Shown: positions 42,892 to 52,735 of the stretch, piece after piece
Layout of the letters: every line of letters begins with the position of its first letter
Numbering within the stretch: the first letter of the stretch is position 1
Source: CAVWQV01 sp963757115
GTDB lineage: Bacteria > Pseudomonadota > Alphaproteobacteria > Acetobacterales > Acetobacteraceae
Direction: 5' to 3'
NCBI GenBank assembly: GCA_963757115.1
Contig: CAVWQV010000016.1
Span: 1 to 64,000, forward strand
Length of the DNA stretch: 64,000 bases
The notes under the pieces: model-generated
Told to the model about the DNA's origin: nothing
What the model saw: the letters and a program-made list of their open reading frames with translations, nothing else
Database searches by the model: none
Position numbers and translations under genes: made by a program

Positions 42892-43929
42892 CGCCGCTCC
42901 TGGAGATTAGTGGTCTCACCAAGCATTTCCCCATCGCCGGGACGCGGAAAGTGGTGCAGGCGGTGAACGGCGTCTCGTTCAGCGTTCAGCCCGGCGAGAC
43001 GCTCGGCATCGTCGGGGAAAGCGGTTCGGGCAAGACAACGGTCGGTCGATGCATCCTCGGGCTCACCGACATTTCCGCCGGCCGCATCCGGTTCGACGGC
43101 GCGGACCTGCTCGCCGCCCGCAAGAAACAACCGGCCTCGCTGCGCGGGCTCATCCAGGTCGTGTTCCAGGAGCCGGCCGACGCGCTCGATCCGCGTGTGT
43201 CGGTTGGCGCCTGCGTCGGCGAGCCGCTCGTGGCCTTGGGCGTTCGGCCTGCGGAACGCGCCGAGCGCGTGGCGGAGGCGCTCGATCTGGTCGGTCTGGG
43301 CCAGCGGATGCAACGCTCCTACCCGGCCGAGCTGAGCGGCGGCCAGCAGCAGCGCGTGGGTATTGCGCGCGCCATGATCACGCGCCCAAGCTCGTGATTC
43401 TGGACGAGCCCACCTCCGCCCTCGATCCCACCGCCCGCGCCGACATCATCGCGCTGCTGATGGACATCCAGCGCAGGTTCGGCACGGCCTACCTGTTCAT
43501 CTCCCACGATCTCAGCACCGTGCGCTTCGTCAGCCGCCGGATCGCGGTGATGTATCTCGGCATGATCGTCGAGCAGGGGCCGGCGGCGACCTTGTTCGCC
43601 GAGCCCGGCATCCGTACAGCGTTGGCCTGTTGTCGTCGGTGCTGTTGCCCAACCCTCGCCTGAGGCCGCCGGGCGACGTCAACCTGGCCGGGGAGATCCC
43701 GAGCCCGGTCAATCTCCCGCAAGGGTGCTTCCTCGCGTCCCGGTGCCCGTTCGTGATCGATGCCTGCAAGGCTCGCGTGCCGCCTGCGGAACAGGTTGGC
43801 GACGGCCATCTGGTCCACTGCATCCGGCACGAGGAGGTGGCAAAGACGGTGCCCGCCGGCGACCTGTTCGACCGCTTTCAGGCGGAAACCGAACGCATCC
43901 TCAGCGTGGGCGCTCCGATACGCGGGTGA
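42888..43929 (+). CDS. Peptide-type ABC transporter ATPase, OppF/DppF-like (frameshifted)
   Basis: Second ATP-binding subunit. ATG 42888 gives MTPLLEISGLTKHFPIAG. Motifs: GESGSGKTTVG, VVFQEPADALDPR, ELSGGQQQRVGIARAM, then in the next frame KLVILDEPTSALDP and YLFISHDLSTVRF, all canonical. The break near 43385-43388 is one missing C in cgcccaag; a second near 43608 is one missing C before HPYSVGLLSSVLLP. The C-terminal domain has the Cys-containing loop (GCFLASRCPFVIDACK). Repaired length is about 347 residues. Confidence 0.88.
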
Positions 43930-44019
43930 CCCGGACAACTCGAAGCGGCCCCGTCCAGATGGCGAGCCGCCTCTTTGGCACATCCGTTGCAGGTCGATGA
44001 TTCAGCAAGGAGAGAAACA

Positions 44020-45067
44020 ATGAGCTGTTCCGCCCCTGCAAATGACGAGCGAACCGGCGATGTGCCAGCCGGAAGGGACCTCAACCGCCGGCGCTTTCTC
44101 AACGCGGCGGCGACGGCTCTCGCTGGGCGTTGCCGCCTACAGGCTGCTCGGCGTCTCGGGCGAAACCGCGGCGGCAGCCGACAAGGTTACCAAAATGGGG
44201 TTCGATCACCCTTTCAGCTTCGTAACGTACGTGAGCGATATCCAGCACTGGGGCTCGGTTTACGCCGCCGCGCACGGACTTTCGGCGGTCTACACCTCCG
44301 ACAATGGCAAGCTCGACGCGCAGATCGCAAACCTGGAGACATGGATCTCGCAGGGCGTCAAAGCCATCTGCTGCTTTCCCATGGAGCCGGCCTCGGTCGA
44401 AAGACTAGCCGCGAAAGCCCGATCGAAGGGCATCACCTGGGTAAGCTACGCGACGCACCTGAAGAACCAGGATAGTTCCGTGCTGTTCGGCAACACCGAA
44501 AGCGGTAAGCTTATCGCGACCGCGGCCGCCGACTTCATCAACAAGGTGCATGGCGGCAAGGCGGAAATCCTGCGCTTTAACAATCCGGAGGGCGGCGAGT
44601 TGAGCCGCGAGCGGGACAAGGCGGTGGACGAGACGCTGGCCGAGCTGGTGCCAAACTCAAAGGTAGTCGCCAACCAGAAGGCGATCGATGCGGCTTCGGG
44701 CCTGCAGATTGCCACCTCCGTGCTTGCCGCGCATCCCAACATCAAGGTGGTGGTCGGCCTCAACGATGACGGCGCGTTGGGCGCCTACCGCGCTTTCCTC
44801 GATCGCGGCCACGACCCCAACGACCCTGAGATATTCATCGGCGGTCAGGACGGCGCTCAGCAGGCGCTCGCGTTGATAAAGAAAGGATCGATGTATCGCG
44901 CTTCCTCGGCGTTGGCCGTGCGCGATCTGGCTGCCGCCGTTGTGCAGCACCCGATCGACGTTGCGAACGGCGGTTCGAAGGAAGACGCGATCGTGCCCGT
45001 CAAGCTGTTGATGCACGACGACACGGCGCTGCTCGATGAATACCTTGCCCAACTAAGCACGAGCTGA
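44020..45067 (+). CDS. Sugar-type ABC transporter periplasmic binding protein (frameshift in signal region)
   Basis: RbsB-like type I periplasmic binding protein of about 348 residues. ATG 44020 has AAGGAGAG upstream. The N-terminus has a twin-arginine motif (NRRRFLNAAAT); one extra base near 44118-44122 shifts the frame before SLGVAAYRLLGVSG. The mature part is intact: MGFDHPFSFVTYVSDIQHWG, LDAQIANLETWISQGVKAIC, VVVGLNDDGALGAYRAF and FIGGQDGAQQALALIKKGS. It binds the ligand for the ATPase/permease encoded next; the ligand could be a sugar, polyol or similar. Confidence 0.87.
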
Positions 45068-45085
45068 ATCCGCTCAGCGCGGGCC

Positions 45086-46616
45086 ATGACCGTCGCAATC
45101 AGCGGGCTTTCCAAGGCCTTTGGCGGCGCCGCGGCGCTCTCTGACGTCGACTTCAAGGTCGAGGCCGGGGAGGTGCACGCGCTACTCGGGCCAAATGGTG
45201 CTGGAAAGTCGACGCTGATCCGCTGCCTATCGGGAGCAGTGGCTCCGGACGCGGGTGAAATCGCGATCGGTGATCGCGTGTTCGCCGCACTCACACCCAA
45301 GCTCGCGATGGAAGCGGGGGTAGCGGTGATCTATCAGAACATGAGTTTGATCCCGTCGCTCACAGTCTGCGAGAACGTCTTCCTTGGGGACGAACTGACG
45401 CGATGGGGGTTTGTGCGTCGTGGTGCTCAGCGCGCGCGCGTGACGAGCCTGCTTCACAACCTGCTCGGCTCGACGGAAATCGATCCCGATGCGATCCTGG
45501 GGTCGCTGCCGCTTGCCACGCGCCAGTTGGTCGAGGTCGCCAAGGCGCTCAACCGCGCGGACGTGAAGCTCCTGATCCTGGACGAACCCACGGCGGCACT
45601 CACGGAGACCGAGGCGCAGGTCATCTTTGATCGCCTGCGTACCCTGCGCGGCCAGGGGACTGCACATCATCTACATCACACATCGGCTTGCCGAGGTGTT
45701 CGAGATCGCCGATCGCGTCACCGTATTGCGCGACGGCAGGGTAACGCTCGCCGGCCAGCCCGTGGCGAAGCTCAATTCTGCCTCAATCGTTACTGCGATT
45801 GCGGGCGCGCGAGCGTCACATCAGGCTCGGCAAGACCTTGGCGACGGCGTTCCCGTGCTGAGGGTGGAAGGACTGACCGGAGCCCGCTTCGGGCCGATCG
45901 ACCTGCAAGTCGGCGCGGGAGAAGTGGTCGGACTGTTCGGCGCGTTGGGGTCGGGGCGCACTGAGTTCATTGAAAGCATTTTCGGATCGCGGCGACCGGT
46001 GGCCGGGCGTGTGCTGGTGCACGGTCGCGCGGTCGATCCGCGCAACCCGGCCGGGGCGATTGCGGAGGGCATCGCCCTAGTTCCCGCCGACCGATTACGG
46101 CAGGCCTTGTTCGGCGAACTCGACGGTACAGGACAACGTCCTGCTGCCAAGCTATTCACGCCTGGCGACGCTCGGTTTCCGACGTTGGAGGCTGGAACGG
46201 CGGCTGTTCGCCGAGGCCGCGATGGAAACGTCCTTCCCCATGCACCTCGCCCACCGGCGCGGACGGCAGCTTTCGGGCGGAACTCAACAAAAGCTGATCG
46301 TCGGCCGCTGGCTCAAAAGTGCCCGCCGTATCGCCGTTCTGATGATGAACGAGCCGACGCAAGGCGTGGATATCGGCACTCGTAGTGAGCTGTACAGGAT
46401 CATTCTCTGAACTCCGCGCGGAGGAACGGGCGCGCCGTGCTGTTCGTCTCTTCCGACCACGAGGAGGTGGTCGCGCTCGCCGATCGTGCGCTGGTAATGA
46501 AGGAGGGCAGGGTGGTCGCCGAGTTCCGCCGAGACAGACTAACAGAAGACGACCTGATCCACGCTGCCCACCTCGGCAATGCTGCGGGCAGAGCGGCCTC
46601 GCCGGCAACAGTGTAG
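45086..46616 (+). CDS. Sugar-type ABC transporter double ATPase, RbsA/MglA-like (frameshifts)
   Basis: Tandem ATPase of about 510 residues. First domain: GPNGAGKSTL, VIYQNMSLIPSLTV, SLPLATRQLVEVAKAL, LLILDEPTAALTE. One extra G near 45657 (ggggact) breaks the frame before GLHIIYITHRLAEV. Second domain: GLFGALGSGRTEF with no Lys, as is usual for MglA-type second sites, GIALVPADR, LSGGTQQKLIVGRWL and VLMMNEPTQGVDIGTR. Further breaks lie near 46128, 46408 (extra T before ELRAEERA) and 46430, after which AVLFVSSDHEEV ends the protein. Likely sequence errors. Confidence 0.85.
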
Positions 46617-46628
46617 TGGGAGAGCTCC

Positions 46629-47672
46629 GTGTTTAGGAACCTGCACGGCCGCGCCGCCGACTTCATCTTCGCGGCTCCCCTGTCGGCCGCTTTCATCGTG
46701 ATGTTCGCCTTCTTCACGCTTGAGGGCGACGGTTTCTTCAACGCCGACAATCTGGTGAACGTCGCGCTGCAAAGTGCCGCCCTGTGCATTGTCGCGGTTG
46801 CGGTCGGCCTCGTGATGATCGCTGGTTATGTCGACCTGTCCGTCGGATCGGTGATGGGCTTCAGCGGCGTTACCGCCGGCTATCTCATGACCCAGTCGCA
46901 CTGGAGTCCGCTCTGGGCATCGGTCGCCGGCGTCGCGTTGGGTGCGGTTTCAGGGATCATCAACGGTGTGCTGGTCGCCTATCTTCGGTTCTCGGCGCTG
47001 ATCGTCACGCTGGGAATGCTTACCATCCTGCGTGGCGCGACTTTCGTGATAACCCCTCAGACGTTCTACGACTTCGGCGCCGGCTTCTGCGAGTTCGGCT
47101 CGGGCAGCTTCCTGGCTGTGCCGATCCCCGTCTGGATTGCCGCCGCGGTCTGCATCATCGGCGGCGCATTCTTGAAGTTCACATCGGGTGGCCGGCACGT
47201 CTACGCCATCGGCGTGAGCCAGGAAGCGGCCTATTTCTCCGGGATCGACATCCGCCGCATCCCGCTCCTGCTATTCGTCGCCAGCGGCGCGGCTGCCGGT
47301 TTCGCCGGCATCATCACGATAGCCCGCATCGACGCCGCCCCCTCGGGCAGCCTCGGGGTCGGATTCGAGCTCAGCGCATTGACCGCCGTACTGCTGGGCG
47401 GCGTCGCGTTCGCCGGAGGCCGAGGGACAGTGTTCGGCATCGTGCTCGGGGTGCTGTTCCTTGGCGTGCTGCAGAACGGGCTTGCGATCATGAACGTGTC
47501 GTTCGCGAACCAGCAGATCGCCAACGGCCTCGCACTTCTCGTCGCCACGGCGCTCGAGGTGGGTGGCGCGCAGATGGCGGCGCGAGCGGGCGGCAGGCGG
47601 CTCAACCGCGGCAAGTCCCAAGCCGCCACCGCATCCACTGCAGGCGTCATAGGGCCGAAATCATCGTCGTGA
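46629..47672 (+). CDS. Sugar-type ABC transporter permease, RbsC-like
   Basis: 347-residue inner-membrane permease, intact. The start is GTG 46629 with GGAGAG-like sequence upstream. Motifs: AVGLVMIAGYVDLSVGSVMG, LIVTLGMLTILRGATFVITP, GGRHVYAIGVSQEAAYFSGI (EAA-like loop), ALTAVLLGGVAFAGGRGTVF. It is 12 bases after the ATPase stop and completes the sugar transporter. The tail after the last membrane segment is basic and Ala-rich. Confidence 0.92.
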   Translation: MFRNLHGRAADFIFAAPLSAAFIVMFAFFTLEGDGFFNADNLVNVALQSAALCIVAVAVGLVMIAGYVDLSVGSVMGFSGVTAGYLMTQSHWSPLWASVAGVALGAVSGIINGVLVAYLRFSALIVTLGMLTILRGATFVITPQTFYDFGAGFCEFGSGSFLAVPIPVWIAAAVCIIGGAFLKFTSGGRHVYAIGVSQEAAYFSGIDIRRIPLLLFVASGAAAGFAGIITIARIDAAPSGSLGVGFELSALTAVLLGGVAFAGGRGTVFGIVLGVLFLGVLQNGLAIMNVSFANQQIANGLALLVATALEVGGAQMAARAGGRRLNRGKSQAATASTAGVIGPKSSS

Positions 47673-47692
47673 GCGGCGCTTCCGGCGCTCAC
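47669..47692. terminator. Bidirectional stem between convergent transporter operons
   Basis: GTGAGCG (47669-47675) and CGCTCAC (47686-47692) are perfect inverted copies around a 10-base loop, exactly at the convergent stops of the sugar permease and the peptide-binding protein. There is no long T-run, so it may act with Rho or as a mutual transcription barrier. Confidence 0.45.
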
Positions 47693-49299
47693 TCCTTGTA
47701 GAGCTTGCGGAAGTCCGGGTGGACGTGGAACCAGTATTCGAAGCCCTGCACGTTCTTCTGCATCGCGTAGTCGGCGAAGCGATTGTAGAGCGGGATGCGG
47801 GGCAGGTCCGTCATCACCGTATCCACCATCGTCTGCAAGCTCGCCTTGTAGACCGCCGGATCGGCTGTGAAGCGGGCAGTGTCGATCACCTTGTCGAGCG
47901 CCGGGTTGACGTAGTTCGCCGTGTCGAACACCGAGTTGTTGGCGCCGTCGAAGTTCCAGAAGAAAAAGTAATCAGGATAGTCGAGCCAGCCGTAGAACTC
48001 GCCGATGACCATCGGCATCGTCTTGCTGGCCATCTGCGCGAACCAGTTGGCACCCGGAACCTTCTCCAAAGTGACGTCGACGCCGATCTTGCCGAGCGCC
48101 TCCTGCATCAGGATGGCGGTCGGCTCGCTCACCGTTGCCTGGCTGAGATCGAACGAGATCGTCGATTTGAAGCCGTTCGGGAAACCGGCCTCGGTGAGCA
48201 GTTGCTTGGCCTTCTCAAGGTCCTGACCATGCTTGAGCGGCACCGGCCATGTCGGATCGTACGGCTTGTCCGGGTTGCCCCCGAACATCGGCTTGGCACG
48301 CCCGTAGACCGCCGAGGAGATGATCTCCTTGTAGGGCATCGCGTAGGACATCGCCTGGCGGACCTTGGGATTGTCGAACGGCGGGATTTTTACGTTGAGG
48401 TCGAGGAACACGAGGTCGTTCTGGATCGCGACACCGATCACCTTGACCTTTCCCTCCTGAGCAAGCTCGGCGTAGTCCTTCGGCGGCAGGCCGACGGACA
48501 TATCGACGTCGCCCTTCTCCAGCAACGCGCGGCGCGTTCCGGCTGACGCGATCTGGCGATAGACGACGCGCCGGAGCTTGGGCAACGGGCCGGATTTCCA
48601 GCCGTCGAAGCGCGTGAACACCGTCTGCTGGCCGGACGTCCAGCTTTCGATCTTGAAGGCGCCTCCGCCGCAATCATTGCTCGACACCCAGTTGAATGCC
48701 CACGGGTCGGCGGCGGTCGCGTGCTTCTTCGCCAGTTCCGAATTGATCACCACGGGCACCGGCACCGCCATGTCCGGCAGGGTGAGCTTGTTCGGCCGGT
48801 CGAGCACCAGTCGGAACGTGTGATCGTCGAGCACCGAGAACTGGTCGGGCCTGACCATGCCGCCCGCGGCCATCTGCACCGCGGGAAAGCCGCCGGCGGT
48901 GACGGCGCGGTCGAACGACCATTTCACGTCCTTCGCGGTCACCGGCGCGCCGTCATGGAACGTCGCATCCTTGCGAAGATGGAATGTGTAGGTGAGGCCG
49001 TCGGGGCTGATGTCCCAGCTTTCCGCCAGTTCGGGCGTGATCACCTTGGCGTCGTACGACTTGGTGCCGTCCGGCAACGTCTTCTCGCCGTGGCTGACCA
49101 GGCGGTCATAGGCCTGCCAGACCACCATGCGGCTATGGTCGTTCGCGGTGGGCACCATCGTGTCGAGGCCGTTCGGACCCATCTCCGAGACGATGACGAG
49201 CGTGTCCTTGGGCAGTTCGGCCCCGATGGCGGCGGCGCCCGGCAGGGCAATGAGCGCCGTCAGCGCCGCTGGGAGAACGCGGTCCCGGTAGAAGTTCAT
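47689..49299 (-). CDS. Peptide-type ABC transporter substrate-binding protein
   Basis: Intact 536-residue family 5 periplasmic binding protein. The N-terminus is MNFYRDRVLPAALTALIALP with a signal-peptidase site near AIGAE. Family landmarks: PELAESWDISPDGLTYTFHL, KDATFHDGAPVTAKDVKWSF, NVKIPPFDNPKVRQAMSYAM. It is the last gene of the minus-strand operon, after the amidase. Compared with the broken homologue at 37.5 kb it shares the PPFDNP(K/Q)VRQAM segment. The substrate may be a peptide, an amide or another small polar molecule. Confidence 0.93.
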   Translation of the reverse strand: MNFYRDRVLPAALTALIALPGAAAIGAELPKDTLVIVSEMGPNGLDTMVPTANDHSRMVVWQAYDRLVSHGEKTLPDGTKSYDAKVITPELAESWDISPDGLTYTFHLRKDATFHDGAPVTAKDVKWSFDRAVTAGGFPAVQMAAGGMVRPDQFSVLDDHTFRLVLDRPNKLTLPDMAVPVPVVINSELAKKHATAADPWAFNWVSSNDCGGGAFKIESWTSGQQTVFTRFDGWKSGPLPKLRRVVYRQIASAGTRRALLEKGDVDMSVGLPPKDYAELAQEGKVKVIGVAIQNDLVFLDLNVKIPPFDNPKVRQAMSYAMPYKEIISSAVYGRAKPMFGGNPDKPYDPTWPVPLKHGQDLEKAKQLLTEAGFPNGFKSTISFDLSQATVSEPTAILMQEALGKIGVDVTLEKVPGANWFAQMASKTMPMVIGEFYGWLDYPDYFFFWNFDGANNSVFDTANYVNPALDKVIDTARFTADPAVYKASLQTMVDTVMTDLPRIPLYNRFADYAMQKNVQGFEYWFHVHPDFRKLYKE

Positions 49300-49335
49300 T
49301 CCGTGTGATCCAGTTTTCTTGTGGTGAACGAGCAG

Positions 49336-50763
49336 TCAGAGGCCGAGCTCGCCGACGAGTGGTGGCCAGATTTGCGCCCAGGGCCGGGCCTGCTCGAACG
49401 CGCCCGAAGCGGCCAGCACGGTGCGGTCCGCAAGGTGCCGGCCGATGATCTGCAGCCCGACCGGCAGGCCGTCCTTGGTGAAGCCGGCGGGGATGCTGGC
49501 CGCCGGCTGCCCCGTCAGGTTGCCGATGAAAGTGAAGCAAAGCCAGTCACCCGAGGTGACCATGCGGCCTTCGATGATCTCGGGTCCTTGCATGTAAAGC
49601 GGGAAGGCCGGCACCGCGAGCGTCGGCGTCAGCAGCAGGTCGTAGTTGGCCATGAAGCGCCACATCCGGTTGCAGACCATCTGCCGGATCATCTTGGCGC
49701 TGGTGAACTCCTCGGCGGTCCAGGGGCGCTGCAGCAGGGCCACGAGATGCGGCGACATCTCCCGTTCGCGTCCCTGCATCATGCGGCGCAGCCCACTCAG
49801 GTCGGTATCGCCTGCAACCAAGGTCCAGAAATGCGGGAACGGGTCCTCCCAGCCGGGATTGGCGCGCTCCACCGTGCAGCCGAGATCGGTCTCGAATACC
49901 CGGACAGCCTCGCTCACCACACGGCGCACTTCGGGATCGACGGGCGCGTATCCCCAATCCTCGCTATACGCGATGCGGAGGCCTTTGATGCCTTCCCGCG
50001 CGGCGGCCTGATAGTCGAAGTCGGCCGCGGGGATGGAATAGCGGTCGCGCGGGTCCGGGCCGGTAATGACGCTCAGCATCAGCGCCGAATCGGCGACCGT
50101 CCGGCTCATCGGCCCGACATGCTCGAGCGATTCCCAGCTTGACACGCCAGGATAGCGTTCGTCGCGGCATCCGGGGTACAGCGCCACGCGCCCCATGGAC
50201 GCCTTGATGCCGTACAGTCCGCAGAGCGCCGACGGGATGCGGATGGACCCGCCGCCGTCCGAGCCGATCGCGAACGGGGCCAAGCCCGTTGCCACCGACG
50301 CCCCTGATCCGGCGCTCGAGCCGCCCGATGTCATCTGCAGGTTCCACGGATTGCGGGTCGCGGGGAACACCGGATTGTGGCCGACGCCGCTGTAGCCGAA
50401 CTCGGGCACGTTGGTCTTGCCGATGATGATCGCTCCGGCGGCCTTCAGTCGCTCGACGGCGATGTCGTCCTCGTCCGGCACGAAGTCACGGTACAGGGGC
50501 GAGCCCATCACGGTCAGGATGTCTTTGGTCGCCACGAGGTCCTTGATGCCGACCGGGACGCCGGCCAGCGCCCCGGGGTCCTCGCCGGCGGCGATCTTGC
50601 GGTCAACGGACCTGGCGGCGGCGCGCGCCACCTCGGGGGTGGGCGTGCAGAAGGCGTGGATGTGGGGTTCGAGGGCGTCCATGCGCCGCAGCACCGCTTC
50701 GGTCACTTCCGCCGCCGAAAGCTCCTTGGCCTTGACCTTGGCTGCCAATGAAACGGCGTCCAT
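49336..50763 (-). CDS. Amidase signature family hydrolase
   Basis: About 475-residue amidase with the Ser-Ser-Lys triad: Lys74 (VGIKDLV), Ser149-Ser150 (TSGGSSAGSG) and nucleophile Ser173 (SDGGGSIRIPSA). The C-terminus GLPVGLQIIGRHLADRTVLA is typical. ATG 50763 gives MDAVSLAAKVKAKELSAAEV, a standard amidase beginning. A TTG at 50790 overlapping the upstream ATPase stop would add nine residues and is also possible. It lies inside the peptide-type ABC operon, so it probably hydrolyses the imported amide. No signal peptide, so cytoplasmic. Confidence 0.92.
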   Translation of the reverse strand: MDAVSLAAKVKAKELSAAEVTEAVLRRMDALEPHIHAFCTPTPEVARAAARSVDRKIAAGEDPGALAGVPVGIKDLVATKDILTVMGSPLYRDFVPDEDDIAVERLKAAGAIIIGKTNVPEFGYSGVGHNPVFPATRNPWNLQMTSGGSSAGSGASVATGLAPFAIGSDGGGSIRIPSALCGLYGIKASMGRVALYPGCRDERYPGVSSWESLEHVGPMSRTVADSALMLSVITGPDPRDRYSIPAADFDYQAAAREGIKGLRIAYSEDWGYAPVDPEVRRVVSEAVRVFETDLGCTVERANPGWEDPFPHFWTLVAGDTDLSGLRRMMQGREREMSPHLVALLQRPWTAEEFTSAKMIRQMVCNRMWRFMANYDLLLTPTLAVPAFPLYMQGPEIIEGRMVTSGDWLCFTFIGNLTGQPAASIPAGFTKDGLPVGLQIIGRHLADRTVLAASGAFEQARPWAQIWPPLVGELGL

Positions 50764-50786
50764 CCGGCAGATGTCGTTGTCGTTGC

Positions 50787-51773
50787 TCAAGCGTTTCCCT
50801 CCCGTTCGTCTATCGCGAAGTGGCAGGCGGCGGCGTGATCCGCACCAACCGGCCGAAGTTCCGGCATCACTCTGGTGCAGAGTTCTGTGCCCTTCGGACA
50901 GCGACCGTAGAAGCGGCACGCGTTCGGATCCGGGTCGATAGGGCTTTTCGGGCTGCCGTCGAGCAGTGGCCGTGTCTCGCCCCGGCGGGCCGGATCGGGG
51001 ATCGCGGCGACCAGCGCCCGCGTGTAGGGATGGCGGGGTGCGGTGAACAGCGCCTCGGTCGGCGCGACCTCGACCACCTTGCCGAGATACATCACCACCA
51101 CGCGCGAGCACAACAAGCGCACGACGTTTAGATCGTGCGAAACGAAAAGATAGCTCATCCCGAGCCGGTCCCGAAGGTCGGCCAGGAGCCGCAAGATGAC
51201 GGCCTGCACCGAGACGTCGAGCGCCGAAGTCGGCTCGTCGAGGATCAGCAAGGAAGGCTCGACGACGATCGCGCGCGCGATGCCGACGCGGGCGCGTTGT
51301 CCCCCGGATAGCTGGTGCGGATAGCGCCCCAGCAACTCCTCAGGCAGCCCGACCAGCGTCGCGGCGTGGCGCACCCTGTCCGTGATCGCGGCACCGCGTC
51401 GCGGGCCGGGCAGTCGCTTGAGTGGGTCCGCGATCGACTGGAACGCGCGGAACGACGGGTTGAGACTGTCCGTAGGGTCCTGGAACACCACCTGGATCCG
51501 CCGCCGATCGGCGCTCGAGACGAAGCGCGATTGCGGGATCACTGCCAGGTCCCGGCCTTCCAGCTTGATCCGGCCGCGCGTCGGATCGATCAGCCGGGCG
51601 AGCAGGCGCACCATGGTCGACTTGCCGCAGCCCGACTCCCCAACGAGGCCGACGCTTTCACCTTGCGCGATGGTGAGGTCGACGTCGTCTACGGCGTGCA
51701 GTCTGGCGCCGCGCCTCGCACTCTTGACCGGGTAGTGCTTCGCCAGTCCCTCGGCTTCGAGCAATGGTATCAT
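50787..51773 (-). CDS. Peptide-type ABC transporter ATPase, DppF-like
   Basis: Intact ATP-binding subunit of about 328 residues. Start ATG 51773 (MIPLLEAEGLAKHYPV). Motifs: GESGCGKSTMVRLLARL, VVFQDPTDSLNP, QLSGGQRARVGIARAI, LLILDEPTSALDV, YLFVSHDLNVVRL. The C-terminal domain has ACRFYGRCPKGTELC. All catalytic residues are canonical. Its start overlaps the stop of the DppD-like gene. Confidence 0.95.
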   Translation of the reverse strand: MIPLLEAEGLAKHYPVKSARRGARLHAVDDVDLTIAQGESVGLVGESGCGKSTMVRLLARLIDPTRGRIKLEGRDLAVIPQSRFVSSADRRRIQVVFQDPTDSLNPSFRAFQSIADPLKRLPGPRRGAAITDRVRHAATLVGLPEELLGRYPHQLSGGQRARVGIARAIVVEPSLLILDEPTSALDVSVQAVILRLLADLRDRLGMSYLFVSHDLNVVRLLCSRVVVMYLGKVVEVAPTEALFTAPRHPYTRALVAAIPDPARRGETRPLLDGSPKSPIDPDPNACRFYGRCPKGTELCTRVMPELRPVGADHAAACHFAIDEREGNA

Positions 51774-52735
51774 CGGAGCGGAAGGCGGCAACGGACGACG
51801 TGTTCGGGCGCCAGCTCCGCCCATGGCAAGGGCGGCTGGTCGCAGACCGGCTGCCGCCGCTCGCATCTTTCGCTGAACCGGCATGGTGGCAGGTCACGCC
51901 GCAGATCGGGAAGCTGACCGGGGATGGACGACATGGCTTCGATGCGCGTCTCGGGCGTCGGCGTGGCAGCCAGCAATTGGCGCGTGTAGGGATGCGCCGG
52001 GTGGTTCAGCAGCATCTCGGTTGGGGCGACTTCCACCACGTGGCCCGCGTGCATCACCGCGATGCGGTCGCAGTCCTCGCCCGCCAAGCCGAGGTCATGG
52101 GTGATGAGCAGCGTGGACATCCGGGCACTCCGGCTCATTTCCCGGATCAGCTCCATGATGACCGCCTGGGTCGTCACGTCGAGCCCGGTTGTCGGCTCGT
52201 CGGCGATCAGGACGGAAGGCGAGCAGGCAAGAGCCATCGCGATCATTACGCGCTGGCACATACCTCCCGAGAGCTCGAACGGGTAGGCTCCGTAGCGACG
52301 TTCGGCATCCGGGATATGGACGCGCGCGAGTGCCGCGACCGCCGCCCGCTTCAGGTCGCGGCTCGCAAGATTGGCGTGCTCGCGCAACACGTCCTCGATC
52401 TGCCGGCCGACTTTGCGGATCGGGTTGAGCGCCGTGCGCGGGCTTTGAAAAATCATCGCCATCTCGCGGCCTCGGAGGTCGCGCAGCGTTTCGGGCCGCG
52501 CGGCCAGGAGATCGATGCCGCCCATCGTGATGCGGCCTTGCGTGATCTCCGCCGCCTGGTCGTGCAGGCCCATCACGGTATAGGCGGTGACCGACTTGCC
52601 CGAGCCGCTTTCACCTACGACGCCGACGATCTCGCCACGACCGACCGCGAGCGAGACATCTTCGAGCGCGCGCACCACGCCGTGCCGGGTGCGGAATGTA
52701 AGCGAAAGCTTGTCGATGGCGAGCTGGGCCGTCAC
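51770..52735 (-). CDS. Peptide-type ABC transporter ATPase, DppD-like
   Basis: Intact ATP-binding subunit, about 321 residues, starting at GTG 52735 (then TAQLAIDKLSLTF), which overlaps the upstream permease stop (GTGA). Motifs: GESGSGKSVTAYTVMGL, MIFQSPRTALNP, FELSGGMCQRVMIAMAL, VLIADEPTTGLDV, LLITHDLGL, and the Cys-rich C-terminal loop PPCRFSERCERRQPVC. It is a useful canonical reference for the degenerate homologue at 41.9 kb. Confidence 0.95.
   Translation of the reverse strand: MTAQLAIDKLSLTFRTRHGVVRALEDVSLAVGRGEIVGVVGESGSGKSVTAYTVMGLHDQAAEITQGRITMGGIDLLAARPETLRDLRGREMAMIFQSPRTALNPIRKVGRQIEDVLREHANLASRDLKRAAVAALARVHIPDAERRYGAYPFELSGGMCQRVMIAMALACSPSVLIADEPTTGLDVTTQAVIMELIREMSRSARMSTLLITHDLGLAGEDCDRIAVMHAGHVVEVAPTEMLLNHPAHPYTRQLLAATPTPETRIEAMSSIPGQLPDLRRDLPPCRFSERCERRQPVCDQPPLPWAELAPEHVVRCRLPLR

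Noticed and set aside
44020..46616. Sugar binding protein and ATPase as decayed pseudogenes
   Set aside because: The breaks are single-base, several in homopolymers, and all catalytic motifs are intact between breaks, with an intact permease downstream. I keep them as genes with likely sequence errors.
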